A DNA stretch of 64,000 nucleotides from Laguncularia racemosa (GCA_037954665.1 JBBMOL010000021.1:7688001-7752000); one strand, 5' to 3'; shown: positions 34,500-48,400, counted from the first letter of the stretch. Notes: generated by a model from the letters alone, not told the origin. Numbers and translations: made by a program.

Positions 34500-35751
34500 T
34501 TTTTTTAATGCATGTTTGTCAATAAAGTTGTATTCCTAAGCCCTAACTTCTATTTTGATGTTAACAAAAAAGGAAAGAAAAGAACAAGGAAATGAAAGGA
34601 AAAAGAATATCAAGTTAAGGGGGAGGATATCAATAGGATTATTTATCAAGTATGATTTTATGTTTATAGAACTAAAAAGTTTCTGTGCAAATTGAGCAAG
34701 GATTTTTACATTATTTTGTCATCATAAAAAAGGGGGAGAATGTTAGAAATATAAATATAGTTTTGATGATAACAAAGCATGTGAATGATATATTATCTAA
34801 TATGTATATTGTTATGAATATATGATATACTCAACTTTTATTATGAAGACATGTTGTAGAGAATGATTTTTTGAACAAGATCCATCTTCGAAAAGAAGCT
34901 AGATTCTGACAGTTAGTGCAAGCATAGGAAGCTAATCTAAATTAATATTAAGTTTTTATAAGTTTGAAGGAAGCATTAGAGGATCGAAAAGTATGACAAG
35001 TCAAGACCTACCTTCACAAGTTAAGTATATTTGGGATCCACTAAAAGGAGGATTATTATATTTGGGGAATCCTTGACAAAAATAGATTGATGACAAATAA
35101 GAAAAACCAATAAATGGATATTTGAAGAATAATGTGAATTAACATTTTGATGAATTTGATCATTGGGATTGAAGTGCATAATTACAGGAAGTTGCATGGA
35201 AGAAAGAGATATACGAATATGAACATAATAGGAATTATAAATACAAATATACACAAGAAAATTATTTTGATTATGAGATAAAACAAGAGGATCTAAAAAT
35301 TATTCTTATTCTTAGAAAACATGATTGAATTTATTGATTAAGCGATTGTATTCTCTGAAGTTCTGTAATTTACTTGAAGAAGTTGAGAAGTAGTAGATAA
35401 GACAAAGATTGTAGTATTCTTAGAGTAAACTATAGATTATATCAAAGAAAGATTGAAGAGTGGTTGACTATTGCAACATGTATGTAATTTTTTATTCTTT
35501 GATACAGTAGAATGAACCGAGAAGTCTAAAGATTGAACGGATGGACTAATGCATAAGAAAGAATCACTATATATCCTTACCTTATCTCCTTGAACTCTAT
35601 TTTTTATTTTCTTCAATTTATTTATATTTTATCTACTACAAAATTGTTTCTACCAATAATAATCAAAGGAAAATTTATTTAAACTGATTAAAAGAATTTT
35701 TCAGGCCCACCCACCCCTCTCCCCCTTTTGATTGTTAACTAGGACCGATAC
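34500..35751 (+). mobile_element. 3' end of a SIRE-like copia element: internal tail plus LTR
   Basis: The purine tract AAAAAAGGGGGAGAA ends at 34,740. The LTR follows with TGTTAGAAATATAAATATAG and TTTTGATGATAACAAAGCAT, an opening typical of SIRE/Maximus LTRs. The right end is set near CCCCTTTTGATTGTTAACTAGGACCGATA (about 35,751), where the pyrimidine-rich text common at SIRE LTR ends lies; the final CA would have become TA. The LTR is also matched, inverted, at 27,930-28,705. No pol is left: the internal part stops where element A inserted. Confidence 0.75.
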
Positions 35752-35968
35752 TTTAACTTAGATATAATGTATAGATAAAAGAGTTACCACATGTCACATC
35801 CCCTCATTATAATAACTTGTTGTATACGCTCTGAAACCTAGGAGACGTATTGCTACACTCTCAAGTTTAAAAGCTACATATCTAGTGTCTTTTATAATGA
35901 GTTACATCATAGAAGAATCCAATTTTGTGCAGCAGACAAATAAAAAATATCATATGTGTAATAATTAT

Positions 35969-37690
35969 TGATAAGGGTTATAAAATATTAATTATTTATA
36001 TAAATTATAATAATATTTTATTTAATTTTTTTATATTTTATATTGATATTATACTTAATTATTTTATATTTTGAATTTTAGAATCTTAAAATATACTTTA
36101 TGATTTAATAAAAAATTATATAAAAATTAAAGAAAATATAATTTTTATAAGATCAATACGTAGACAAACACAAACGTATTCAAACCACCCAAGCAACTAT
36201 GCAAAATAACCAAGATTAGATGTGCAAAGGGAAGATTGTAACTCAATTACGGAAGCCAACACACACATGAACACGCCCATGCTTGTGGGCATGTCGCAGC
36301 CAAATCGCACCGATCAGGAAAGCACGCCAGACTGCACGGCTGTGTTGAAGATCCACGATGACCATGCTGATTGCGAACATCTACATAAAAGGACAACCAG
36401 TGGAGAGTTCCAAATGAGAGTAGATAGAATCAGATGAGATCATATTAGTTTAGATTATTAGACGATCAGATTACGAAAAGCAAGACAGATCAATTTAGGA
36501 ATTAGGGGACGAGGACACGATGATTGCAACATGCGACGAGAATTCGTCTGCCGAAAAACACACCAAATTGGAACGCCAGAGATTTTGGCCACAAAATACG
36601 TTGCCCGAGCTGTGTCCAACATATATATATAGACGATCAGATTAGGAAGATTTGAAGAGAATCAAATTTAAAATATTATATAGAAAATAATAAGATCAAA
36701 ATATTAGAGACGAGTAGATCAGACTAGATAAGGGCAGATCAAATTAGAATTTTCAAGACGCCAAGATTCTAACCGTGCCAACTCCAACATATCTATCTAT
36801 ATCTATATATATAGACCAAACGAGTCCAAGAGCAGTCCAAGGTAGTTTTAGATTAGGAAGATAGTTTTTAGTTTTAGGAAATTAGAAGATAGAAAGAATA
36901 GAGAAATAGATAGAGGTGCAGAATAGAGAATAAATTAGAGATTCTTAGTTTTTAATTTTAATGTTTTTATTTATGCATTCCTTTTATTATTGCTTTTAAA
37001 TTCAACATATTGATAGTTTGAATTTTCTTTTGTATTTGGATGCAATGAATCTAAGAATGAGCATGAAATTTTTTTTATTTATTATTCAATAATTTATTTA
37101 GTATTCTTGTGATCTAATTATGTATTTTTATTGTTTTCAATTTAATATTTTTGGCATATTAGTTGGAATTTGATTTCTTGTATAGAGAGATCGAGAGATT
37201 CTATATAATAATAGATCTAACATAATGGAAATGAGTTAAACATAATCTTAGAGATATGACAATATGATTCTTCTATATTAGGGTGAAGCTTAATATTAGA
37301 ATTCATAGATTAAATATAATGTAATTTTAGAAATTTTAATTAAGAAGAGATTCCAATTTATAAACCTAGAATTAAGAATTAATATAACTTATGAGAACTA
37401 TTAGTTAAATTAGGAATTCTCACGGTCCAAAAATAAAATAAGAATTTGAATAATAATTAGTTAATTACATTAGTAATTCAAGGTGGATTAAATACTTGAA
37501 TACATTTAATTGATTATTGCTTTTCTTTAATTTATTTGCTATTTATTTTAATCATTTACTTAATTTTGCCGATTAGATAATACGAGAAAGGGTTGTTACT
37601 AGTACTCATAATCTTTATCCACTATGCTATAGAATCGATAGGTGCATCTGTCTATAGGTCTAAAGTTAGATAATAGGAATATTGATATCA
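35969..37690. mobile_element. Second copy of the TGATA..TATCA element, inverted relative to 140-1,549
   Basis: The reverse complement starts TGATATCAATATTCC and contains AGATGCACCTATCGATTCTA and CATAGTGGATAA, which match 169-215 of the window (TGTGCACCTATTGATACTATAGTATAGTAGATAA). The other end, TGATAAGGGTTATAAAATAT, matches the complement of 1,440-1,549. Interior landmarks (TTAATTCTAGGTT, CTCTAAGATT, CTATGAATT) stay in order. A GC-richer, palindrome-rich part lies at 36,240-36,600, including CACGCCCATGCTTGTGGGCATG and CTGCACGGCTGTGTTG. Candidate target duplication is ATTAT/CTTAT. Confidence 0.6.
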
Positions 37691-40214
37691 CTTATATAGT
37701 TCAACATGAAATAAGATCAAACCTAAGTAATGTGACAGTTAGATTTCTTTAACTCATTACACTTTAACTTGTTTTTAAACCAACCTATTAAGTAAGTAAC
37801 CTTGACAAGCAAAATCTATCACAAGAACTTACATAAGGCTCTTTGTAATCTACATTTGCAGTCTAGGGACATATGCCAAATAAATCTTGCAAATCATAAC
37901 AACTATTAAGGTATAAACTATCACTACTTAATGAGATTTCTCTCTTATATAATGCATATACACAAATACAATTAGTTTATCATCTATTAAATAAATGTGT
38001 GAAGTCTAGTATACAAATGCAGCAACACATACATCTAACTAGTTACTATATAAGGACAAGAGAATAATCCCCTCGTCAACCTTGAGTTTCAAAGTCTTAC
38101 CCATTCACGTGAATAAAATTACTCTTAACCTTAAGTGCTAATATCCTCATGTTAAACATTTAATACATAAACATAACACTCAAGTATTAGTAAACATATG
38201 CAGAAAATTAAAGGAATGTAATTGTGTATAGCACAAACAATTTACTACACTCTTAAGTAATGAGTCTCTACACTAAGCTCCAATTAAGGGATGGCACTTT
38301 CCCATTACAACTTAATATGTAGAGGTCGGAGCAAGGTAAATTCATAGGATGTAAACCACCATGTGGCCTCTACGTATCACTGTGTTATGTTGATAACCTT
38401 TGAATATGCAAATTCTATGCCATGCATGTCCCATCAATCACGTTGTTAAATATAGTTATTAGATTTGTTTATGTAAGTGACCACTTAATTTCACAAACAA
38501 TCACAATTTATATAGATTCGCATGTAGCTTACAATTTCTTCACATAAGTATATCATCATTGGAAATTAAGTTACTTTATTTATTTGAAACAATCAAACAA
38601 ACAATCACAAGCATAATCCCAAATCTCCATGGATTAGCTAGTCTTAATCATATTAGCATACAATACTAGGTGCACTAAATTACACACACAAACAAGTATA
38701 ATAATCCTAGATACTAACACACTTGCCCATCAAACCCAATCCTAGTAATCCTTGGGTAAGTATTCAATAGAGGAATTCTCAATGTACATGTCACATAAGC
38801 CAATAACAATTAATTAGGTATCTAATACTATAAGTTAAAACAAGTGGATTTAAATCTTCTAAAGTTACCTTATCTAAATTTATCCCCTTAAGATGTCAAA
38901 AAGTGTAATCAAAGATTAAAATTACATAAAAGAATATTACATCATAATGATGCTACAAGGTATTTGAAAAATGTATATAATCTTTGCAATTAATTTGTAA
39001 ATATAAGAAAATTTAGGAAAAGCAAATTTAGAGGATCTATTTCCAAAATAAATTAAAATTAATTAATTAAGTTTTCTCACTTTTCCCAACCTAAACCCTT
39101 ATTTCAAATACTTTTCCATTATTTAGTTCCATCATTGATAAGGTTAACTTTTAAATTCACTATATGATTAATTAAATAAATTGCCTTGTAAGTTAAATAT
39201 ACTTTGTCATTTCAAATGATTAAATTATTGAATTAAACTAAGTTTAAGATGGGAACTTTTAGTTATAATCATTCGATTTACAAGATCCCATTAGTTTATT
39301 ATCTCTTATTCAACATTAATAGGATAAAATAAGACTATTGCTTCTAGTTTATTATATATATGATTGTATATCTAACTATAATTTATCATTGTTCTTCTTT
39401 ATTTAACATTTCTATAATATTAATGTTATTATAAAAATAATATCATGTAATAAAATACCCTCTACTTATTCATGAAATTACACATAGGCATATTTATTGT
39501 ATGTAATGTTCACTATACTTTATTTTCTATGTTTTTAATGTCTATTAAAATTTGTATTTTCCATCTACAATGATTGTTAGAAAATAAAAAGTACAAATAC
39601 ATGTTTGATTTATGTTAGTCTTGGTAAATCATGTTATTTCAACTTTTAATTCATGAGTTTTAACACACACACATATATATATAAGGTGAATCCTAAGGCT
39701 CCAATTAGCTTTTAAGTATTTCAAGTAGATAAAAAAGTTAAAGCTAATGACATCAGTTACTAGCTATTGTCTTATCCTCAATATGTTTGATCCCTTTCCT
39801 CTATTCATCAATCATTACATGGGTCGCTCCTATCTTGTCACTACTCTAAGTCTATAGAGCATCTTAAATTTATAGCTTTAGTTATAGCCCTCTCTATATA
39901 AAGCCAAATCAGTCATATAGCATTCTACCTTAAGAATTTGAAGACCTCAATAAAGAAGGGGACTCCTTAAACGTAAACGAGACTACTAGCTAGTATGGGG
40001 TTACTTCCTAGACAAATATACCCTCTTTATCTAATGTGGACAAGTTAAAATTACAAGTTATGATGCAATATGATTACTAAAAGTATCAAAAGAGAAAGAA
40101 TCCAACTCATCATAAGAGGCAGTCAAAATCAAAAGCTAGAAGACTAAAGCCATTTAGAAATAGTGCTAGTCATGTTTCAAACAAGTCATAAGCCATTGGT
40201 ACCTGTAGATAGGT
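37691..40214. other. AT-rich DNA, nothing recognised
   Basis: No coding sense on either strand. The text looks like an old, fragmented repeat, but no ends or domains could be set. Confidence 0.45.
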
Positions 40215-42778
40215 TGCTATGCCGTCTCTAAATTAGAGATAAGGCAAATTCTGCTAATATTAAACCTGTAACTCCAACCTGTATAAAATTTTATAAACGT
40301 CCTGTAAAATGGCGCTAACAGCGCTATCATTTCATATCTACATCATATCTAAACACATGTACTTAAAATCTCCTGTCACATCATACATCATATATATATA
40401 CCATCGGGATCTGCATTCCCGGTAAGTAGGCATAGCCCATGATTAATCCTGTAGCCTTAAGTGGCTCAAAAGATTACAAATCCAACCTTATACACACAAA
40501 TATTTACATTACAATCTGAAGATTAACACCTATAGATCTTATTACAAATAACAAGGGTTCCAAAATGAAACTAAAGGCTTCTTTGTCTCTATTAACGCTC
40601 TCCAAAAACCCGAGTCTCCAATAACTTATTCTTCAGTACCTGTACCTGAGGTTAGCAAAAACACTAACCCCTCAGCTTCTTAAAAAGCAAAGTGAGTATA
40701 AAATCAAGCAATCCAATAAAAACAAACAACAAAATCACATAATAGTAATCAACAATATTATCAAATACCTCGAAGTGATTACTCAAGCAATTAAGTTTTC
40801 AACTCAAGTTATACTCGCAAGAAACCCAATTCAATTTATTACATTTTAACATCACCATGATCTTCTTAGTGATATTTTCCCTGTAATTCCATTTTTGCTA
40901 AACTCATAACCTTTTCATTGGAGACCATTTCAATCACTCCTGTTTACTCACAGGTCGCAAATATTTTTCAATTAATCCAGGCAAAGCCTGTCAACCGGTA
41001 GATAAACTACCCTCATGAACTTTTCAAAACTTAATGTTTTCTCAACCAATTAAGACATCCTTATATACTCTTTTTAGTTAGAAACATTCAACTCGCCTTT
41101 CACCTGCCTCAAACAAAAGGGGTGACCAGATCCCCATAAGTCATTGAACCGAGCCAGTCCGTCGACCGTGCCTCAAACCCATCCGGGTCGACTCAAAAGT
41201 CGTACCACAAACTTACTAGGCAGGGAACAGGACTTTTCTTACATTAAGTGTTTTGGGTTAGTAGGTACTTATAGCCTAAACCCTGTTTTATTATCCATTT
41301 AAATATTTCATCATTACTAAGACAACAATAGTATGAACTTAACCAGTCATATAAACTCCATCTAATAAGCTAAAAATAACCCAGCATTACATCACAATCA
41401 TGAAGTATTCAATAATTTAAGTTCATTAAATCACATACAATCAGGAATAGTATAATCAAATCCCGCACCCAACTCTCATTCTAGGATTTTCTAGAATGTT
41501 CCCTTTTTTTCTCATAATCCAATCATATCATGACACACAACCAGCCATCAGTAAACCAATATAATTCAACAATCCTCCTGCATTGATCACACTAAGTGAT
41601 CGTATAAGGTAATTTCAGCCAACAACAAGTAGTCTACATTATCAACCACTTGTACCCAAGAGAAAAGTTAAGGGGGTACTCACCTGAAACAATATATGAC
41701 AATCCAAACAGTTGCACCAGCCAAGTTCCTTTGTCCTCCTTACTCAACAGAAATACCTGAATCATCAGTATACTAATCAATGTTACCTCATTCGCTTTAT
41801 TAAACCTTAAATTGCTAATTCAGTATTCCAAACCCTTAAATTCCATCTTAATCTCGTATAATCCACCATTTTCCTACAATTTCGAATTCATATACATACG
41901 GGTATACTACGCTCTATTATATATTAATGTAATTAAATTTCAGCATGATTCTATATTGAATCGTATAGTTCTAAATTATCACGATCTTGCATCGAACACT
42001 CCCGTTTTTGTTTTGTAACTAACCCAAGCTTCTCAAAATCATATTATGCTTCAATGAACCTCAAATGAACATCAAATTCAACTAATCAAATCAAATTATC
42101 TAATTTTGCTAAGGATTTAATTCTGCCAGAACAGGGTAATTAGCTTGAAAAATTCACTAAAAATAGAAAAAGACTCCAATCTGAACAATTATTGATTTGG
42201 TGATCTAATAAATAATATAAGGATCTTTTATACTAAAAATTACATCAAAAATACATCATTTGACCTATTTAGTTTCCAATTTAATTTACAACCAGAACAG
42301 AGCATTTCTTAAGGAGCACATATTTTAGAATAAAATATTCATACAAAATTATGTCAAAATACCAAAAATCATAATTTTTCATCAACATTTGATATTTTTA
42401 ACAAAAATAGGAAGTTTCGGGCGTTACCGGGGGCTGCCCTGTTCACCGGCCTCCGGCCACCAAAGCCGGCAACCACTATGTCGGCCGGAATCCTCTCCCA
42501 CCCAAAACCTTAACCCTAGATTGGCCTAGCAGTAGATTTACCCTACCCCCTTCGAACGAACAGACAAAATTCTTCCTACTTAATTTGATTTTTTGTTCTT
42601 CAATTTCTTCAAATTCTTGTTGCATCCTACTTCAATCTTGTTCTTCTTCCTATCCTGATGATTGCATGTTGGAAATTCCAACTTCAATTTACCCAGAAAA
42701 TTCGGATGAAATGGAGAGGGTTTTGGTTTCTTTTTTTTCTAATTTTTGATGATTTGATTTTTCTCTCTCTCTATTCTA

Positions 42779-42784
<6 letters not shown>

Positions 42785-42817
<33 letters not shown>
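42785..42817. repeat. (AT)n microsatellite
   Basis: Pure AT dinucleotide run inside the long LTR. Confidence 0.95.
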
Positions 42818-42823
<6 letters not shown>

Positions 42824-42968
42824 CTTAATTTTTCTGACATTGAGGGTGTTGTTCTGTATTTGTTTATTTTTTTTCCTTCCTCTTTTATTTATTTTCTTTT
42901 TAGCTATAATATAATATATTATGTACATTTTTTTTTACATATATATATATATATGCCCATATAATTCA

Positions 42969-43011
<43 letters not shown>

Positions 43012-43012
43012 T
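42969..43012. repeat. (ATT)n microsatellite
   Basis: About 14 copies of ATT, flanked by further AT and AC runs. It produces a spurious poly-Tyr open frame at 42,921-43,145. Confidence 0.95.
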
Positions 43013-43179
43013 TTATATATACTTATTTTATTTTATTTTATTTTTAGCATATAACATATATATACATATATATATATATATTGATTTTACTTTACACACA
43101 CACACACATATGTATAAATATATATATATATATATATTATTTTAATTTTAACATTATTGCTTAAGTTTAGGTCCTCACA

Positions 43180-45018
43180 GCTTGCACTTAATGAATTAGT
43201 TTGACTCTTGCACATCTTTTCAAGGATATTTTCAATTATTTGATGTATCGCTTCAACTGGCACATCTATGATTATTTAATTCCTAAGTTTAAGGATCCTT
43301 TCTATTCCCCTAGCTAGGGGTTTTGAAATAGAAGATAGGAATATAAGCTTAAGGGAATAATCTACACCAAGTTGGTAAAATAGTTGGACTATTTTTTTAT
43401 AATGTCATTTTAGGTCCCTTTTTTTCTTAAAGGAGCAACATTTCCGCCCATAAAATTCTTTTCTTTTTATTTTCCTAGAATCTTCAAGGTTTCCTATTAA
43501 AAACTAATGCATTGTTCTAATAGTTTAACTAAAATTAGTTTAGTTTAAGAAGGTAAGTTGGTCTCATTCAAAGATTATGGCCTAACAATCTTTTAAAATC
43601 TTAGCAAATTTGGAGATGAATTTCACTGGCACTTCAAAGTGACTAGGTTATATTAACGCTTTTGTTTTTAATCATGACCAAAACTCTTACAGCTCCTCTA
43701 GCCACTGTGAGTATGGAATATCATTAATGGTAAACATTATTGCTCATTTTAGATGGCTTTCTTTGTATAATAGCAGGCTTAAGGTTAGATAACTCAGATC
43801 TTATCTCCTCATCCTCATTGCTTTTGACCATTAGGATTAAAGAATTTTCACTAAATACTTGGGCACATTCTAAACCAGAGGACATTTACTTCTCTTATTT
43901 TAAATAAGATTCATAACTTAAATCTGATTCTAACCCATCTATTGAGGAATCATTACTCAATTCTATTTCTTCTTCTATAGAATCTTTAAGTGCAATAAGG
44001 TTATATAAGTCTAAATTCGAATCATCCTATTATTTGTTGTTGATACTTCTTGAGAAATTTTTTGATAGAATCATTTTTCTCTTGCTTTTTTACCATATAG
44101 GTCCTTGTCTTTGGGCTTAGGTCACCTATATCATCATCAATATCTAACTTAGAGGCCTCTTTGCTTTTACCTTTTCTTTTCTTAGCTACCTCCATTTCTT
44201 TTATAAGATCTCTTAATTTAACAATGCTTTTCTTTAGAAAATGGTATCCTTCCTCTAAAAGGGAGATTGAGGTTTTGCAAGGCTTCTCTACTCCAATGGC
44301 CATGAATAGATCAAATTCGAAAGGCAATCCCTTCTATCTAGCCTCTAAGATTTTAATCTAGGCCTTTAATTGTTTTATTTGATTCTCCTTTTGATCTACA
44401 AATTCTTCATAGTAAGTCCTACATTAGGTACAAATCTTTTGACTTCACTTAACCTTTTCTAGAGGAAAGCAATCATTTTAGGATAATCATTTACTTTCTT
44501 TTCAACAAGAGATAGCCATTGTTGAATACTTTCAACATTGGATCATATCCTTTTCAACATTCTATTTTGAGCTAGAACATTATCGATTTGCTAATCTAAG
44601 ATATCTTCTACTACACTACTCTTCCTCCAGTTTCCTTAGGCATCCCTATTTTTGGGATCCCTTATCTTGGGAATATGATGACAATTGTCTACTTGATATT
44701 CTTCTAGAGGTGGAAATTCCTTGGTATCATCTATCACCTTCATCATGAAGAGAGGGTTTTGGGCATATTTTTCTTTTGAGGATGAAGATGGTTTATCTAG
44801 CTTGTTAACACATTTTTTGAGTTTTTTTGGATGAGATTATCCAAGAAATCCTCAACCTCACTATCTTTTGAACTTGATGTTTCTTCATCGGATTCACCAA
44901 TGTATATCTCTTTTCCCAAGATCTTAAGGAATGAAGCATCAGCCTCTCTTATTTTCCTATGTGGAAGTTGGCTTTTAGGGGCCCACACGTGCATATAGAT
45001 ACAACTACCATGAACCAT
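43180..45018 (-). pseudogene. Decayed ORF of a reverse-transcribing element, family uncertain
   Basis: The - strand carries long coding-like stretches with stops. WAPKSQLPHRKIREADASFL and SSSKDSEVEDFLDNLIQK lie at 45,018-44,797; EEYQVDNCHHIPKIRDPKNR and VVEDILDQQIDNVLAQNRM lie near 44,560-44,740; a Lys/Glu-rich coiled-coil stretch follows at 44,327-44,022. I read it as a gag- or coat-like region of a plant retroelement or endogenous pararetrovirus, from general resemblance only. No reverse transcriptase motif was found. It ends at the long LTR, which probably inserted into it. Confidence 0.35.
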
Positions 45019-45239
45019 GTAGAAACTTGTAGCCCCGAAAAATAAACATTAATCACTCAACATATACTAAGTTCTTCTTTTTTTCCCTTTTTTTTTCCAA
45101 CATTTGTAATATGTATAGCAATTAGCAAAAAGAACCATCTATAACATTAAGGTGTGATAATGTGTATTTTTACAATATAACTTATTGAGTAGTTAATCCA
45201 CTTACACATTTTTTATTCATTTTACAAGTGAAAATGACA

Positions 45240-45452
45240 AATCCCCCTTCCCTAGTGGTGATAGGCCACTCTTTAGACTTATAGTGGCCAGTAAGGCCTT
45301 AAATAAATTATAAGGTAACAATCCACTATTACAATAATTAGGTCATATGACCCAATTATGATGGTGGATATCAACCAGATAATTTATTTAAAGCCTTGCC
45401 AACTATCCACTAACCTTAGGTGGATGTTTAGTGCTTCCTTGAACTTTTTTGC
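45240..45452. mobile_element. Foldback MITE
   Basis: A nearly complete imperfect palindrome centred on GGTCATATGACC (45,341-45,352). Left-arm blocks GGCCTTAAATAAATTAT and ATCCACTATTACAATAATTA pair with right-arm ATAATTTATTTAAAGCCTT and CAATTATGATGGTGGAT. The outer arms also pair (GGCCACTCTTTAGACTTATAG with CTAACCTTAGGTGGATG). The exact ends and target duplication are unclear. Confidence 0.65.
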
Positions 45453-48400
45453 TGCAATTTTTTTTTTTATTGATGGTAATTTTTATTAGTTTTTATTATA
45501 ATTTTAATTTAATTTATTTAATAATATTATCTTATTAAATTGATTATTTTTAAACTTATTAGAAGTTGACACTTATCCACTAATTAACACTAACTCCTAA
45601 ATCATAAGCATACAAAGTATGGAAACATACAAGTATATAAAGTGAATTAAAAAGAGAGAGAGAGAGAGAGAGAGATAAATAAATATACAAAATATAATTT
45701 ATCTAAAAAAACCTAAAAAATGATTGTTGTTATTGTATATGAAATGCCCTAGAAAATAAAATTAAAAAGAGGGGTATATTGGTAAATTCCCTCATTAATT
45801 AATATGTGATATGTGCTATTTTGTAGTAGTTAGGGTAGACCACATGAAAATCATTAGTTTAAGATTTACACATCATTGAGATTTAAGGAACCTTAAAAAA
45901 GGAACAATGGAAGCAACACAAACCTCAACTAATTGAAGAGATTCAAAATAAAGACTCAGAGTTTTAGGTGTTGGTATCTTTGTGGAGACAACGAAAACCC
46001 TAAAGAAGAATTAAGTTTTCTCAAATTGAATAGGTAAGGATTTATCATGGATTCATTTGATTTTTTTTTTATTTTATTAATTAAAAGTTTTAATTTTATG
46101 GTTGATTGTGAAGGAAGGAAAAGTTTCAATCTCGCTTGTAGGTGGTGATTTGCATGTAGAGCATCTAGGGCTAGAATCACAAGCATGATATAACAAGGTA
46201 TGATTGTATTTTCACACAAGTTTACTGTGTTATGTAATTAGTTAGAGATTGAGGTTGCCAAATTTATGGAATTGGAGATTCTTGAGGAGAAAGAACAAAA
46301 TCAATTTTGAGATTTAAAGAAGTACAGAAAATTCGAATTAAGGAGTAGTCAATTATAAATTGCTGATTATGTAAAATTATAAGTTTAGTTGATTTCATTT
46401 TTGGGTTAGAATTGAGAAGGAAAAAAAAGTTGCGAAGACTTATCAATATTATTATTTGAATCCTAAAAGCATTGTTTTGTTGAAATTGAAGGATGTATTA
46501 GTATGTTAATCTAGAATCAATTTTATAAATCATTGATTACAGGAAGATATTGAATGAAATGTTAGTTCATCAAGTGTTGGTTTTTGTAATAGAAATTGGT
46601 GTCATGGAAAAAAAAAAAAAGGTATTTATGTCATAACTAGGGGATTGAAAAAATAATAATAAATAAAAGTTATTTGATATTTAATTTATAAAGTGTTTAG
46701 GTATAATAATTATACTTAACAGTTAGTTTGGTAACAAATCATATGCAAGTTTTATAAGAGAAGAATTTGAATGAGTAATTAGTTTTCAAAAGAAAAAGTT
46801 AATGGAATACAATCCATAGTAACATTAGTATTGAATGTGTAAAAGAGGAAGTTAATTAACTGCTAGTATTGCTAGCATTGATTCCACAAGTAAATGTTGA
46901 TTGCTAAAACTTTAAATATGCACTCCATAAATTCAAATTTTCAAACTGATTTCAACATATTGAATTTAATAATTTAAATTTGCCTTTGATGTTATGATCT
47001 ATTCATTAAATATAATAAAAGGGCTAACATTAATAATATTGATAATGTTAACATAAATAATAATAATGATAAATGAAATAACATATCACCTATAATTGCT
47101 AATAATGATAATAAGAATTAGATAAATGAATGTGTAATGACAATAATGAAACAAGTACTTATATATACACGTGTGCATGGAAGGAGAGGAGGCAGAATAG
47201 GAATGTGGATTAAATAATTTTGACTGCTTTTATAACTAAAATGGTTGTGTAAATAGAAACACCTAAAAAGAAATGGATGCAAACAATAAATCTAATCGTG
47301 TTTGCTTTTTATGATGACAATACACGAAAGTTTGATCTTATTGAAAAACAAGGTGATTGGATATAAGCCGTTGAGTTTTAATTTAATACGCAGAAGTGAA
47401 AGCTAAGTCAAGGACTTTACACTAAAACAATTTACGTCAGCATCAACACATATATTATAATATATGATTTTAAAAGGATTTTTTTTGTTGTAATACCTAT
47501 TTTATGAAATTTTCTATCATCTTTCTATATTTTATATGGAATCAATTTAATCTTTAATTTTATCGTTAATTTATATATTAACAGTAAAAATTTGACAATA
47601 ATCAATAATAAAATTTTAATGTACATAAAATATCAGTGAAATTGAATATAGAATTGGTCTCGTTAAAATGATAAATAGGTTTTTAATATTTTTTTTTAAT
47701 AGTACCTTTTTTTTTATTTTAACTTTTAGACATTGTTGTTTTCTCAAAAGTCATAATTGAATTTTTATAAATATTTGGACAAAAAAATCTTTTATAAATA
47801 TAATTTAGAATTTTTTTATTATTTGTAATTTTTTAGTCGTAATACATTTTAAACATTTATAATTTTTCATTTTTTTCATTTAAACCTTTTTATTAAAAAA
47901 AAAAAATCTTTAGCTACATATCCATAAGACATGCTTTATGCAAGAAGGTATCTACGAAACCACAAGCTTTGCATGACTTAATATGACAATCTTAGCATAT
48001 TACGTTGCACTTTCATAATTTCAAGAGTTATATCCCTTTTTAAATGACATTTTTAATATCTAATAATTTTGAAAAAAATTTATTATGGTAAATTCTAGGT
48101 GTTATTTTTTTAGTAGTGCCTCGGTTTTACCTTTTTGTCATTATTATTTTGTCAAAAGTCACTATTGGTTTTTCAATCTTTTATAAATATAATTTTGAAA
48201 AAAAAAAATCAGTTGCAACTACTCGTGAGTAATACTTTTTAATTATAATGATTCTTTTTGTCACTTAAAACTTTTTCACTAACTAAATTATTTTCTTTTT
48301 AGTTCCAAATTTAAAAGACATATACTTTAAGTAAAAAGTTACTTAAAAGAGTTGCAACTTTTACATGACTTAGTATAAAATAATATAACCTTTAAGATAT

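Larger units (their letters stand above)
40215..43179 (-). repeat. Long Ty3-type LTR, probably solo
   Basis: Read on the - strand it opens TGTGAGGACCTAAACTTAAG at 43,179. AT and ATT microsatellites follow, then a GC-rich block (42,420-42,500, with CCGGCCTCCGGCCACC on the + strand). Further on come GCTAACCTCAGGTACAGG and TACTGAAGAATAAG..GGAGACTCGGG (near 40,600-40,660), as in Tekay/Del-like LTRs. Neither a primer site nor a purine tract adjoins either end, so a solo LTR is likely. The left end at 40,215 is tentative. Confidence 0.6.

Noticed and set aside
42921..43145. Open frame rich in Tyr and Ile
   Set aside because: It is a readout of ATT, AT and AC microsatellites.
44161..44361. Small + strand open frame
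   Set aside because: Shadow of the decayed - strand ORF, which has the more coherent coding pattern.
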